From Cololabis saira (lineage: Eukaryota; Chordata; Actinopteri; Beloniformes; Belonidae): 64,000 nt of DNA. Numbering within the stretch: position 1 is the first letter of the stretch; every line of letters starts with the position of its first letter. The notes under the pieces are model-generated. The model worked only from the letters and a program-made list of their open reading frames with translations. It was not told the DNA's origin and ran no database searches. A program made the position numbers and the translations under genes. The stretch spans positions 38,790,958 to 38,854,957 of the forward strand of contig NC_084596.1 of the NCBI RefSeq assembly GCF_033807715.1, in the 5' to 3' direction. Of the stretch, positions 38,455 to 49,968 are shown piece after piece.

Positions 38455-38745
38455 TAGTTGTAAGGCACTTTATTTGCATAGCACATTTCATGTACAAGAC
38501 AATTCAAAGTTTTTAACATAAAAAGATTTGTTTTAAATGCATTAAAAAGTAAGAGTTTAAAAGCAGAAATTAAAGTGAGGCATACGTTAAAAAGAATAAA
38601 ACAAAAATGAAATGCAAGAAATAAAGGTTGTAATGCATCGGGGTGGATTACTGATATACAGCAGCAAATAAGAAGGTTTTCAACCTTGACCTCAAGCAAT
38701 AAGTAAGTAAAAACTAATTCCCAGAAAGGTTGAGAAGACATCACC
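38455..38745. mobile_element. Fish interspersed retroposon-like repeat
   Basis: Begins GCACTTTATTTGCATAGCAC, then ATTTCATGTACAAGACAATT and CAAAG, a repeat head found widely in teleosts. It continues with an A-rich AAAATAAAACAAAAATGAAA body and ends near AGGTTTTCAACCTTGACCTC. A shorter copy is at 23213-23345. The clade is not determined. Confidence 0.6.
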
Positions 38746-38754
38746 CCTCCTTTT

Positions 38755-39400
38755 AATCACACTTTATGCTGAAGTGACCACAGATCTGGGAGAACAGCTG
38801 CCATGATGCCAGCACATGTCTCACCAATACTCCAGTGTACCCAACCACATCTATGATACCTTCACACGTATGCAAGCCAGCCATGCTGCAGACACTAGTG
38901 CACTCCCAAATCCTGACAGATACAGACTTTTGCAGCTTCGACTGATAAGAACCACAATATAATATGGATTTGTCTGAACACAGACTACATGTTCAGTGTT
39001 CTTCTGTCCACGAGATGATCTTGGCAGTGTCTCACACACTTAATTGGTGGTTTCCTCCCTGACTTATACAGTTTTAGATTACATTTCTTAATGAAGTACT
39101 GGACTGTGTCAATTGACAATGCTTTTCCAATCTATTCTGACCCCATGTGGCTATATTGATTCTGGCGTGAATATTTTGCATGCAGTGCTGCACAAGGGGT
39201 TGAGGGCCATTCCCATTTAACAGTGTTTTCCAGTCTTGGCCTTTAGAAAACTGACATTCTCAGACTGTAATTAGAGAAATAATTAAGTATTGTTTTTTAA
39301 ATTCAGAAGTATTTTTGAACTGATCAGTCCTTATCAGAGAGAATTTGGCACAAAGTTGTGAGCCATGATCAATTGAATAATGTCATTTAGCTGATATGGT
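38755..39400 (-). pseudogene. Tc1/mariner-like transposase relic, minus strand
   Basis: The minus strand can be followed as a badly decayed Tc1-like transposase. Landmarks are GTACTTCATTAAGAAA, GTTCTTATCAGTCGAAGCTG, and GGGAGTGCACTAGTGTCTGC-AGCATGGCTGGCTTGCA. The last segment corresponds to the IS/AYGMGSLH region of fish Tc1-like enzymes (visible here as LVSAAWLACIRVK). Many stops and indels; no TIR identified. It is inactive and points the opposite way to the adjacent relic. Confidence 0.5.
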
Positions 39401-40209
39401 ATTACCACAAAGGCAGCATGTTACTTTGGGAAAACTTTGTCAAGTCCTACAATAAAGAACTACATTCGAAAGTGGCACCAAAAACTTTGTAGTGCAACAA
39501 AAGGAAGGAAACTTTAGCAGATAAATCAGTTCTCCAGATCTTTTTTGGAAGGTTTCCACTTATTTTGTGCTCTGGACTAAATTCGTATCGCAACAAGTTC
39601 ATAATCCTGGCTCTGTTATGGGTTCAGGTTATATCAATACCCTTGGCCATTTTAGGTCATTTTACACTTCTTGGATTCACTGTTAATGCAGAAAAGTTTG
39701 ATTTTACAGCAACATACAGTACGTATCCTACGTCCAAGACCACTTCTTTTCTAGGGAGGTCCACACATTTGTTAACATGACAGTGCAAAATTTAATTCTG
39801 CACCCATTATAAAGGGATAGCATTGGGAGAAGACAGTACAGGTCTTTACGGGTGTTGGGTGTCTGCTGTTAACCTGCCCCAAAGAGAAAATGTGTGAAGA
39901 ATTTAAAAACAGAAAATGATGATTCCAGTATGGCTCACCTGGAGAATGGGGCAAAATCACAACATTTTCTGTTTGGCATTGCCAGTGTTTAAAGGTGTTG
40001 CGAGCAGGAATAGCGACATTACAATTTTTGGGGGAATATGTTACAGGCATAAAATGCAAAAATCGATGGATATAAACTGATTAAATGAAGTTATGAGAAA
40101 AAACCTTTTGTTCATATATTTTGAGAGAAATAAAAGTAAAAGCAACTTATATTTTGCTTCTTTTTTCCCCCACAAAGCCCCAACTTTTTCCTGAATTGGG
40201 TTTGTAACA
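39401..40209 (+). pseudogene. Tc1/mariner-like transposase C-terminal relic with 3' end
   Basis: Decayed + strand copy of the C-terminal half. Landmarks are TTCTGCACCC-ATTATAA, then GTGTTGGGTGTCTGCTG-TTAACCTGCCCC followed by AGAAAATGTGTGAAGA, which corresponds to the C-PDL-PIENVW catalytic region. The 3' tail is TGTTACAGGCATAAAATGCA and then CCCCAACTTTTTCC-GAATTGGGTTTGTA, matching the usual end of this fish Tc1-like family, with TA at the tip. Multiple stops; not functional. Confidence 0.6.
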
Positions 40210-40379
40210 GATGAGAGCAAGATGGTTCAGGAGGTAAAAACTGAGAGAGTATAGCAGTTGTGTGAAGTGTCCACCGTACCATGCCCTTTCCATGAAACAA
40301 TGGTCCACAGTTCTGCTCAAGGCCCGCTAACACTCTACTGTATGTCCTCATTCTGGCTCCCACCCATATACTGCAATAG

Positions 40380-40594
<215 letters not shown>

Positions 40595-40595
<1 letters not shown>

Positions 40596-42083
40596 ATACA
40601 TTTGAGAGACAATGACAGCTTGTTTGTCAGGAGTACAGATGGAGGGATAAATAGCAGCAGAGGACAGAAAGAAAAAAGAGTTTGCTGAAGGTTCACACTG
40701 TCAGTGTTGAGATGCCTTGACATTTACACAGCTTAATGTCCTTTTATGAAAAAAAAAAACCTTTATAATGTAGGCCAAAATGTAAGTTATAATGAGGTCA
40801 GTTTTTAATTTTTATTTATGAATTTTTTGGAATTACTACATTAGGAGTCACAGACTTTTTTGCATTAGTATGGGTATGGTGTCTGCCAGCACAAACACAT
40901 ATGTTATGCGATATGAGCTAATTACTTAAGAAAAGTAAATAACAGTGGGGACCATATTTGCCAATCATGCTGCAGTTAATGATTATAAAATTTGGCTTGT
41001 TTCCAAAAATGGTCAGTATAAAACAAATGGTTGCAATATGGAGTCCTTGATGCTGAGAAAAGAGTAATAATGATAACAATTATAATATATTTGATCTAAT
41101 AGCACTTTATATCACTCCAGGACACTTTACAGCTAAATAAAAACACAATAATATACATTAATAGAACCCCAGTTACGAAGCACAAACATTTACAGACCTT
41201 TATTTCAGAGTGATATACACTAATACCTGACAATTCAGTTATAACAGTCCTCACACCTTTTTGCTACAGTCCACATTTTCCTGTTACAAGTGTGGTAGAT
41301 TGGCAGAATATGTGAATTTCAGCTTTCTAAGAGAGAACTTGGATAAGATAACTTAATAACTCTTCACTGGTTTGCTAGGTCACTGGATCCTACAGGGTTC
41401 AGCTTTGCAATGGAAACAGAGTGGATGTAATTGTAGTAGAGGAAGTCAGCCCTGTTACACTTCCATCTTCCTAGTATTTACCCTATACCCTCGCTAAGGG
41501 CATAACTAGTAAAGTAAAAAGTAACCAGCTTAAACCATAGCTTTAAGCTTCTGTTTACCCCAACCTGTTCTGGGGGACGGAATCAGACACTCCACTCCTA
41601 CACAGCCTCTATTCTCAGGGGTGTGCCTTCATCTAAACTGATGTTACAGCTTTGTGTTGCCCTCCTCAGCTGCACAAATACAACATAATGTGAAATTGGG
41701 TCAAAATACAGATAAGCAGGAGGGATAATTCTACTCTGATCCTGGTCTGTGATGTTACTTTCAAATCTTACTGCTCATTGGATAATAATTTTTTATATTC
41801 AAGAGGCTCTAGAGACAGTCAGTATGCTTCGTTAGAGAAAAGCTGAGATATATAAAAAGGTAGATAATATAAAAAGTGAAAATATGGTAATGTTGTTTTT
41901 ATACTCCTTGGCATCTAATTATTTCTCATATATTTATATATATATATCTCATATATGTTGTTACATGAATCCATGAATTATTTAGGATCATTCACACATA
42001 AAGTTCAACATTTAAGACGTTTAAAAAAAGAAAATCAGTTTGGACTGAATTTGACTAGTTGTCTTTATTTGTTTTAACAACAT
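40595..42083. other. Non-coding stretch, candidate intron
   Basis: No exon recognised. A stretch at about 41094-41165 (AGCACTTTATATCACTCCAG, GACACTTTACAGC) resembles worn fish repeat sequence but cannot be assigned. Confidence 0.4.
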
Positions 42084-42087
42084 TTAA

Positions 42088-42570
42088 AGGGGACCTATTA
42101 TGAAAAACAAGTTTTTTCTTGATTTAACATATATAAAGTGGTGTCCCCTCAGCCTGCCAACTCAGAGAAGGAGGAAAGCAACCAAATTCTGCAGTGTCTG
42201 TACAGCCGCCCGGATGAGCCGTCCAGTGTGATGTGGATCTACGAGCCAATAAGATTCTGCTCCCGTCGTTACGTAACGACGGTAGCAATGCCTGAAACCA
42301 CGCCCACAACTAACTCCGCCGGCCGGAGGTTCCGCTATTTTTTCATAGCGGTGTATCGCGTCATTCAGGCAGCCAATCAGCACAGAGCCTCATTATTATA
42401 GCCCCGCCCACTCAGAATCCTGCATAGATAATGAGGTTAGAGAATGGGAAGATAAAGACATGGTTTAGAGGCTGAATTTTTAATTTATTTCGCAAAAACA
42501 ATCAAAAGCTTGTTTTTAAGACATTCAAGGCCTGTTTAAAATAGGTATTAGATGCCATAATAGGTCCCCT
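42088..42570. mobile_element. TTAA-flanked TIR MITE (Kolobok/T2-like)
   Basis: Both ends read inward AGGGGACCTATTATG and are flanked by TTAA (42084-42087 and 42571-42574), giving the terminal string TTAAAGGGG. This fits TTAAAGGRR, the conserved terminus I recall for T2-type Kolobok MITEs of Xenopus. The interior is GC-richer with CRE-like GTTACGTAACG at about 42269 and GC-box/CCAAT-like sequence (CAGCCAATCAG, GCCCCGCCCAC). No coding. It lies only 176 bases before the MAP4-like exon's acceptor. Confidence 0.85.
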
Positions 42571-42746
42571 TTAAATGGGTCTGTCGCTGTAGCGTTCAAC
42601 ACGTAGGTGTGAGGTGGTTTGGCACACAAACATAATAAGTGTGGGGTTTAAAATGACACGAGCAATTTGACAGGTTGTGTAAAAGAATAAGTCAGATAGC
42701 GGTAAGCTAACATGATAAAGAGTAATCCAGACCCTTTTGTCTCCAG

Positions 42747-42928
42747 TAATAGAGCTATGGACCTGAGCCTGCGAGATGCTCTGGGTGGAGGAGGGGCTCC
42801 AGCTGAGGCCCTGCTGAAGAGAGACTTTGTGGCTTCACTGGAGAAAGAGAGCTATGATGACAAGGTGGGAGAGACAGTCCCCAAGAGTGACTACAGGCCC
42901 TTGCTGGATGGAAAGGACACCAAGAGTG
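42747..42928 (+). CDS. map4: MAP4-family microtubule-associated protein, first coding exon
   Basis: Coding starts at ATG 42757, after 10 exonic bases; purine at -3 and G at +4 make a good start context. The exon gives 57 codons plus one base, so the donor is in phase 1. Residues 1-9 read MDLSLRDAL; then [23 protein letters not shown] and SDYRPLLDG, the ordered N-terminal signature of vertebrate MAP4. The acceptor is CTTTTGTCTCCAG (AG 42745-42746) and the donor GTAAGC (42929). MAP4 is a cytoplasmic protein that binds and stabilises microtubules through C-terminal tau-type repeats; this exon is only the start of its projection domain. No later exon was found in the remaining 21 kb. A different MAP2/tau/MAP4 paralogue is less likely. 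Confidence 0.85.
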
Positions 42929-43333
42929 GTAAGCTGCCTCAAGCATTTATAAAAAGGATGTGAATTTGAGTTGTAAAGCTCTCTTAATGTGATGCTTTGC
43001 CCTCTGTGGCATTTCACTTTGTATGAAGAATCTCAGAGTGAGGTGGCTGAAGGGCATCTAGGAAATCAGGTGTCCAGATACTGTGGCATGACTGGGCTTG
43101 TTTACGACCAACAATGGCCATCAGTTTACCTGGGATTTGCTGCAATATTACAAGAAGCTGACAGTGGTTTTGAATATTAGTGTCGTTTCACCCACCAAAC
43201 AATTATTCTTACTTGCAACTTCCTTCCACCATGAATTTGAGAAAATTCTGATTTCAGCATCAGTTTATGAATCTGAGGCTATGTGGCAAAAAGAAAGAAA
43301 GTGTTTACATGATCCTTCTGATATCCTAAATAC
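42929..43333 (+). other. map4: Start of candidate intron 2
   Basis: Begins with donor GTAAGC. Up to the hAT target duplication at 43326 no exon or repeat is recognised. The intron presumably continues to the window edge and holds all later mobile elements. Confidence 0.6.
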
Positions 43334-43806
43334 TAGGGGTGTAACGATACACTAATCTCACGATACGGTACGATACACGATATTGAGGTCACGATAACGA
43401 TACGATACGATATTATAGCAGTATTTTTTTAACAACCTTGCATGAGGAACATATGACTGGAAAAAACTGTCCTTTATTTGAAAGACACAAAATACAAAAC
43501 AATACTGTGCGTTTGCACTATTGTTACAGTTTGTAATGCTTTATAACTGTTTAAGTTTTAAAGAGAAAGCCAGGCCAACCATTTTCCACAAAGTGAACTA
43601 AAAGTAAATGTCAGGTTTGTATTATGCATCTTCAGTTTCATACAAGTACAAATATTTAGACACAAACTGAATAGTTTCTCTCATGTATGATTTGACTTTT
43701 TTCTTTCTAATTTAACAACTAAAATTAAATAAATAAATAAAAGTAAATAAATATATACAATTTTACATCATAAAAAAGATGTATTCATGCTCACCTTATA
43801 CTGTAA

Positions 43807-45217
43807 GGGCCCGATTTACTAAAGGTTTGCGTGTGTTAAAACGTGTGCAAACTTGACAGCACCCGCAAACCAAAGTGCCAGCTGATCTACTAACAGCGTG
43901 CAAAGAGGATTGCGTCTCTGAAATGCGCTAAATTGCACACGCAATTTAGTTAGTACTTTTGCCCTGATGAATAATCAATATGGGGCGTACCCGCCAGAGA
44001 GCGCTAAATACTGGGAGGGGAAGATGCAAATATATCCATTTACCACGCGCAATGAGATTTACCAAGCCTGAAAGTTTTTGCGCGTATTGTGATTGCGTCT
44101 GTATTTAATACGTTCGAAAGGAAGGTGCTAATCTGCTGCTGCTGTTATTGTGGCAAGGAGGCGACATCCAAAATCAAAGAATACGCAGAGAGAGAGTCTT
44201 TATTCTGCTGCATGCTATTTTAAAAATGGTTGCACAAGTTTTATTAAAGGCCACTTTTTCTTTAGTTCTCCGCCTTATATCTTGCCACCTTCTCTTATTG
44301 TGCCCCCCTCCACTCGCCCACAAGCAGGCCAAGCCTTTCTGCAAAACTTTGTATTTTATTGATTATTTATCTTATTGAACGTGAAATCATCCTTCGTAAA
44401 TTACATTTAATTAAAACCCGTGCTTATTAATCACAAAACACAGGTTAAACATCATGACCAAATCCGCTCCGACCCGCTGTGTCAGGAGCGCAGAGACTGC
44501 AGCTTCGCCTGAATTATGCTTCTGCGTTAAATCGACGGCCATATGATGGTCCCGTCTGTCACACATTTACTGTCAGTGTTTGCTATATAATATATAATAT
44601 TTGCAATATACTGTGGACATCTGAATAAAAACTTAACTCATAAATAGATGAATCAAAGCGCTCTCCAGCTCTGTGTCTGATTGTCTTTTTCTCCTCAGAT
44701 CATGCCGAGCACCGCCGGGTCACGCAAACCCGACCAATTAAATATTAAAATCAAATTCAGTCCTGTGGCCCGTTTTTCTATTTCGTATTTTTGATCTGTG
44801 CCTAAAATTGAAATATGAAAAACCAGACGTTTTTCCGTTTTTTGTGTTACCAACTGCATTTATTCTATCGCAGGTTTTCTCCGATATTGCGTTTCTTTTG
44901 GTAATGTTTAAATTTCTTTGCTGTAGTTCATGAATGTGTTTATTTGCCTCTTCCACTAATATGTCTAACTCCAACTCGTGAAATTTCATTTTGCGCTTGT
45001 GACTGTGCTTTCCATCCAGACTCTCCAAGGCGCAGATCTGCGCTCGCAAACCTTAACACGCAACACCTCATTTAAATACTGCAGTTTGCACCTGTTATCA
45101 ATTGCGCACGCAATCTTAGTTGATCACCTGCAAACCACACGCAAAACGCACGCGCAAACTTTTTCAGTGCACACGCAATTTAGTACTCTTTATTTAGGAT
45201 CTTAGTAAATCGGGCCC
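43807..45217. mobile_element. PIF/Harbinger-like element nested in hAT
   Basis: Both ends read inward GGGCCCGATTTACTAA (16 bp identical). Flanks are TAA on both sides (43804-43806 and 45218-45220), the TWA target of PIF/Harbinger. Subterminal regions carry repeated GCAAAC/GCGTG-type motifs (CACACGCAATTTAGT). The element encodes on the minus strand a remnant of a Myb/SANT-like protein (44738-45049), the accessory DNA-binding protein typical of Harbinger elements; no DDE transposase is present. A small fragment of another Harbinger-like MITE (CCTGAATTATGCTTCTGCGT) sits at 44507-44537. Confidence 0.9.
44738..45049 (-). pseudogene. Harbinger Myb/SANT-like protein remnant
   Basis: A 103-codon minus-strand frame. 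Residues 19-40 read KRKMKFHELELDILVEEANK, then about residues 50-68 TKRNAISEKTCDRINAVGNT. This is the first two helices of the Myb/SANT-like domain found in Harbinger-type accessory proteins and related host genes (pattern K-F-E-L-L-V-E ... W/I-E-I-INAVG). The expected KKRWQD third helix is lost; after GNTKNG the frame runs into non-homologous sequence, and the position usually holding W is S (AISEK). It probably helped transposase import and end binding when intact. Now a fragment. Confidence 0.68.
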
Positions 45218-45805
45218 TAAGTGTAAGAGGAGATTTATTTTTGTTAAGAAAGTTATTTTGGTAATTCAGGGTTCATTATTTTATAAATATATTCTTTCTA
45301 TTCTGATGTAAATCAGGGACTATAATGACACTAGTCAGTTTATCTGTAGTGATTAGTCTGTTTTAGATTGGGCGGAGTGATACGCCACAGTACGGCACTA
45401 GGTGCTGTGTTGATGTTCTAAAATCCTACACTGTTGAGGGACATTAAAGTACACTGGAACTCAGCAGAAGTTTTCCCCGACCCGAAAAAGGTCTAATTTA
45501 ATAAGATAAGGCTTAACTCTACACCAGCCTTACATAAGTAAAAGTTCAGAGCTCAAAACCCCCAAGAGTCCCGTGATCGGGACCGCAAAACGGTACTAGT
45601 TTCTTCTGAGCGGAGTCAGATTTTGGTCCGCGGGTCGAGGCGTGGTCGGCACGCGTGGTCGGATGCGCGTTTCTAGTCAACACAATAGATTAATATTAAT
45701 AATCCAATATCATGATACAATTAGTCACCTCCACGACACGTTTCGTTATGTTTTTGTATCGCAAAATTTCGCGGTACGATATATTGTTACACCCCTACTA
45801 AATAC

Positions 45806-46937
45806 TCACATAAACTGGATCCCTGATAGTTAAGGAGAGCACATTTAAAAATAACAGCCCCACTAACGGGAACTGGGTAATGTTTATCATGATGAACTCC
45901 ACCTCCTCGTACTTCTACACTTCTACACATCAGATGCTGCCTCTTGAGTTCAACAAACATGAGAGTGAAATTCCTCCTTATTTTTTATGTAAGATTGCAC
46001 AAAAATACTGAGGTTTAAAAAGAGTAAGTACTTCACAAAAAGGAAAAAAAAGCTCTGTAAAGACAAATAAAGTTGAGTAATTTAAAATTCACTGGGGTAG
46101 ATAAGGGTAGAAATGCCTTCGGTGTGAGGTATCTGGATTTCCTGCTTTTTGATAAATCCACTTGCTTTGAGCTTCTGCAACACATTTTTCTCGTCCGTCC
46201 ATGGACTAAAATCCTTCTGAGAATACCACTCCTTGTATCGTGGGGTGAAAGATGAAAATTTAATTCTGTGTTTACTGAACTAAACATGTTAATATTGGTA
46301 AAAAAAAAGTGAATGAATTAGCATTCCACCCACGCAAGAGTATCAATTTTGTATCTTTTTTTAACTCATGGGAACTTCCAAAGTTTTAAAAAATCAGCTA
46401 ACTACAGCTCCAAGGAGATGGCAGGTGTGATCATACAAGAGCACATTGACTTACATTGAGTGTAACACTGATTACATGACCAGGTCACATGACCTCCCAT
46501 CTCCCAATATATTTTCTCAATTTCAATTACTCTATTACATCTCAGAAAAAGAGAGGAAGGTTCTTGGGTTTTGGCACCTAATTTTTTCACATAAATGAAT
46601 GATAATAGAACATGTGGACTGTATTGAGGGGGATTTAGTGAAAGAGAGAGAACAATGCTCCAAATTCTGTTGTCAAGTCCGTCTTTATTGGTGGATATTC
46701 ACTCCGGGGGCATGGGTCTCTGCACCGCCACTTAAAAACAGTCCTACTAGTAATTTGAAAAACAGCCTTTTTGCCCCTGCGGTTTAGAAGAAATACTTTT
46801 GGGTGACTCAATGCCAGGAACATTTTGGGAAGACATCAGCGGATATCACAAACTGAAGCAACAAAATTGCCAAAATTATTTAGTTTTCCCCTGTAAAGGA
46901 ACAGCCTTTTGCAACACCTATCCTGTACCATTACTAT
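45806..46937. other. Non-coding stretch
   Basis: No exon or assignable repeat recognised; small open frames only. Confidence 0.45.
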
Positions 46938-47240
46938 GTTTCATTTCATTTGAATTTTATTTATTCCGTATCATAAAAATGGTAGTTCACATACATGTTC
47001 CATTCCATGATCAAAAAGGGGCAAGAAGAAGAAAGCCTTATATTACAAGCCCCTTTCTCAAAAAAAATAAAACAATACATATGAAGATGGTGTGTCCGTC
47101 TGTCCAACAGTCACTGCTTATATAATACCAAAAAAATAATGAAAAAAACAAACAAAACAAAACAAAAAATAAAAAAACATACACAATAACTCACCAACAA
47201 CACCAAAAACAAAAAAAAAACAACAAAAGATATTTTACCC
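46938..47240 (-). mobile_element. LINE 3' UTR, minus strand
   Basis: The minus strand reads GGGGCTTGTAATATAAGGC, TTTTTGATCATGGAATGGA, then AATAAATAAAATTCAAATGA and ATGAAATGAAA. This is the usual end of a fish L2/CR1-like LINE 3' UTR. It is separated from a matching minus-strand ORF C-terminus (47602-47975) by an oppositely oriented element. Confidence 0.6.
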
Positions 47241-47244
47241 GTTA

Positions 47245-47601
47245 AATTCATATTGTCTGATTATGTTGGCCTGCGGTCCCCACCCCTGGTCATCCCGTTG
47301 CTGCTTCCACCTGCCTGCTGTGCTGTTGCCGTCCCTGACCCACCAGTCTGGCCCTCGGCAGGAGGGTCCCCCCTTATGATCCTGGTCCTGGTCCAGGTTT
47401 CTTCCTCCTAAAGGGGAGTTTTTCCTTGCCACTGTTTGGCTTAAGGTTTTTCTCCCACCAGGGGAGTTTTTACCTGCCATTGTTTATGTAATAACTGCTC
47501 GGGGGTCATGTTCTGGGTATGGGTCTCTGGAAAGCGTCTAGAGACAACTCTGTTGTATTAGACGCTATATAAATAAAATTGAATTGAATTGAATTGAATT
47601 G
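47245..47601 (+). mobile_element. Retroposon 3' end with (GAATT)n tail, inserted in a LINE
   Basis: Contains GGTTTCTTCCTCCTAAAGGG, GAGTTTTTCCTTGCCACTGT, then AGACGCTATATAAATAAAAT and a (TGAAT)n tail (47576-47601). This 3'-end module is very common in acanthomorph fish and ends in tandem GAATT units. It splits a minus-strand LINE. Exact left boundary and target duplication are not readable. Confidence 0.7.
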
Positions 47602-47975
47602 TCTTTATACAATTTATTGAACTGGTGAATAATTTTACAATCCTTTAAATCAATTGTTAAGGAGTTCCATAATTTTACACCAAATACTGAAATACACATT
47701 TGTTTTAAAGTAGTTTGTGCAAACGGATGTTTAAAATCAAATTTCCTCCTATGGTCCTTATTTTCTAAACTAAACACGTCTAAACTAAAAAGTTGTATAT
47801 TTTCAGGCAATATTCTGCCTTTTGCCTTGAACATAACTAATAAAGTCTGTAACTCAACAATATATTTAAGTTGAATTAATCCTGCATTGATAAAGAGTCC
47901 ATTGGTGTGTTCTCTTGCCTCCTTTTTATGTATGATCCGTACTGCTCTCATCTCCTCAGTCCTTCGGAGCTTCAT
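47602..47975 (-). pseudogene. LINE reverse-transcriptase ORF C-terminal relic
   Basis: A minus-strand frame of about 125 codons reading RAVRIIHKKEAREHTNGLFI, then QLKYIVELQTLLVMFKA and CISVFGVKLWNSL-IDLK. The HTN-LF, Y-TLLVM-KA and GVKLWNSL-K motifs are the conserved region after the reverse transcriptase in fish APE-type LINEs of the L2/CR1/Rex group. The 3' end is interrupted by the 47245-47601 insertion and the rest of the ORF is absent, so the copy is dead and 5'-truncated. Confidence 0.75.
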
Positions 47976-48870
47976 GCCTATCCAAGGTCTCCAGTACTGA
48001 CTTTACGCCTGACATGTTTGATAGAGCCTTTATGCCTGATCAAAAATCCAGTCATTTAAACACCATGCTTTATATCAAGATGTTACTAATTCAGAGTTAA
48101 TTTTCAAACACTTCCAACTGTCATACGGCTGAGTCACAGGCTGTGGTGTATTCCTCTCGACAAATAAACAGACCCCTTTGTATAAAATAGTCTGATTAAT
48201 TTGACATCTGCTTTTAAGATGATGGTTGACTCAGATATCTTGAGCCAGGAACTGTAGATGCGTGTTAGTTATCTGGAGGCAGAGGGATGCCAGAATAGTG
48301 GAATTGTACAATGTTGTGTAAAAGCTTTAGGGAGATTGAAGATATCAGTAGCTGAAGTAGCTGTGAGAGCAGGCTGATTTAAGCTAATATAATTAACTTT
48401 ATTTCTTTAGTCTCTTTAAAAGAGCAGTGTGAAGGATTTAGTGGCATTTAGTGGTAAAGTTGGAGAATGCGTGCAAATTAACACCAGTCTTAAGTTACTA
48501 ATTTCTGAGATAAACAAAGCAAATCAATCCTTCGGATGACCACATGGATGTTGCATGGAATTTCTTCCAATAAATCCCCCTAAACAGTACTCGAGTTGTA
48601 AAAATAATTCAGGGGGGATGGTGGATTTTATCATATTGGGACAGATAATTTGTGCTGATTACAAATAATATAATATATTACAAATTATAGCACTGACCAA
48701 AAAACCTGCAGAAATACTGCAGGAATGACATAGCAGAAGTTAAATGCAGCCTTCTGTAAGCTTTAAATATCCACTGGGCTTACATCAAATACATCAAAAC
48801 ACAACAATAAAAAACAGTTTTCTGAACTTATCAATATGACTCTGTCCTTCACAGGATAAGTAAAATGGAT
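47976..48870. other. Non-coding stretch
   Basis: No exon or assignable repeat recognised. Confidence 0.45.
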
Positions 48871-49196
48871 CACTGCAAAAACTCAAAATCTTAACAAGAA
48901 TATTTGTCTTATTTCTAGTTAAAATGTCTCATTTTAGTAAAAAAATCTCATTACACTTAAAACAAGACTCATCACTGGAAAAAACAACAATTTTCACCTG
49001 TTTCAAGTAGATTTTCACTTGAAATAAGTAGAAAAATCTGCCAGTGGAACAAGATTTTATTGCTGTAATGAGAAGATAAATCTTGTCCCACTGGCAGATT
49101 TTCCTACTTATTTCAAGTGAACATTTACTTGAAACAGGTGAAAATTGTCAAATAAGTTATTTTTCTGGTGTTATTTTTCTGGTAATGACTCTAAAT
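48871..49196. mobile_element. Fold-back MITE (CACTGCAAAAAC family)
   Basis: Starts CACTGCAAAAACTCAAAATC. The core is an inverted repeat: about 48987-49058 (ACAATTTTCACCTGTTTCAA and TCTGCCAGTGG) pairs with about 49078-49148. The right terminal sequence is degraded, so the target duplication cannot be read. This is a common teleost MITE type; hAT affiliation is likely but not shown here. Confidence 0.75.
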
Positions 49197-49968
49197 GGTA
49201 ATAAAAAATAAATAGCAGTAAATGACATAAGGGATGGAAAGGGTGGATTGCAGTTTTACAGGGGGGATGATTTTGACCGTTTTTATTTCAGGAGCGATGC
49301 TATCCCTCCTCATCCCCCCTCAACTCCAGTACTGCCCTTAAATATGACGGATATAATGCATACGTCCCTTTGCCTTAAGCTTGTCATATTTCCTGTGATT
49401 CCTTCCTCACTGAAAGACAAATGACTACAACATTTCAAATTTGTAATGGTGTGAGAGTACAGAAACATTGCCCGCATTTTCACTTGAAGGAAGTAGGTTC
49501 AGTTTTGTGTAAGTATGCTTATCTTCTAAAGCTGAATACCGTATTACAAAAGGTGCAGAAGAAAGAAAAGGTTGACCTGATACGTTAAGACTGATGTGAT
49601 ATGGGAAAAGGCGAGCTCCAGGGTTCGACGAAGAGAGGAGGAAGGCTGGAGAGTAGGAGAGTTGTCTCGACTGGGAAGTTAAATAGAGCAAACACAAAAG
49701 CCCTGTAGACACAGACATGGGCTTTTTCATGGCTCATAGAGGGGGATTTGTTCAAACTTCATAGGGGACTTGGGGGTCACTTGTGCTTGCAGTAATACTG
49801 TGTCTGTATTATATTGAATCCACGTGTAGTTTTTTTAGTCTGCCAGTTGGCCTGTGTTATCTATGATGTATTTTTAGTCACTGCTCTTTCTTTTTTCTTT
49901 GCTTTAATGGAGGCAGATTTTTAAAAAGCAGGGCTCTTAGTGTAACTTAGTGTTTGTGGAGTGACATT
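49197..49968. other. Non-coding stretch
   Basis: No exon recognised; the 101-codon minus frame at 49425-49730 has no known domain. Confidence 0.4.

Larger units (their letters stand above)
43334..45797. mobile_element. hAT-type element split by a Harbinger insertion
   Basis: Outer ends read inward TAGGGGTGTAACGATACAC and TAGGGGTGTAACAATATAT. Flanks are a perfect 8-bp repeat CTAAATAC (43326-43333 and 45798-45805). Subterminal regions are rich in CACGATA/GATACGATACGATA steps. Removing the inner element at 43807-45217 leaves about 1.05 kb with no transposase, so it was a non-autonomous hAT before the second insertion. The intact duplication proves the outer boundaries although the body is interrupted. 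Confidence 0.93.

Noticed and set aside
42088..42570. piggyBac origin for the TTAA-flanked MITE
   Set aside because: TTAA targets fit piggyBac, but its usual CCC-type tips are absent; the AGGRR tips fit the T2/Kolobok type better. Not excluded without a transposase.
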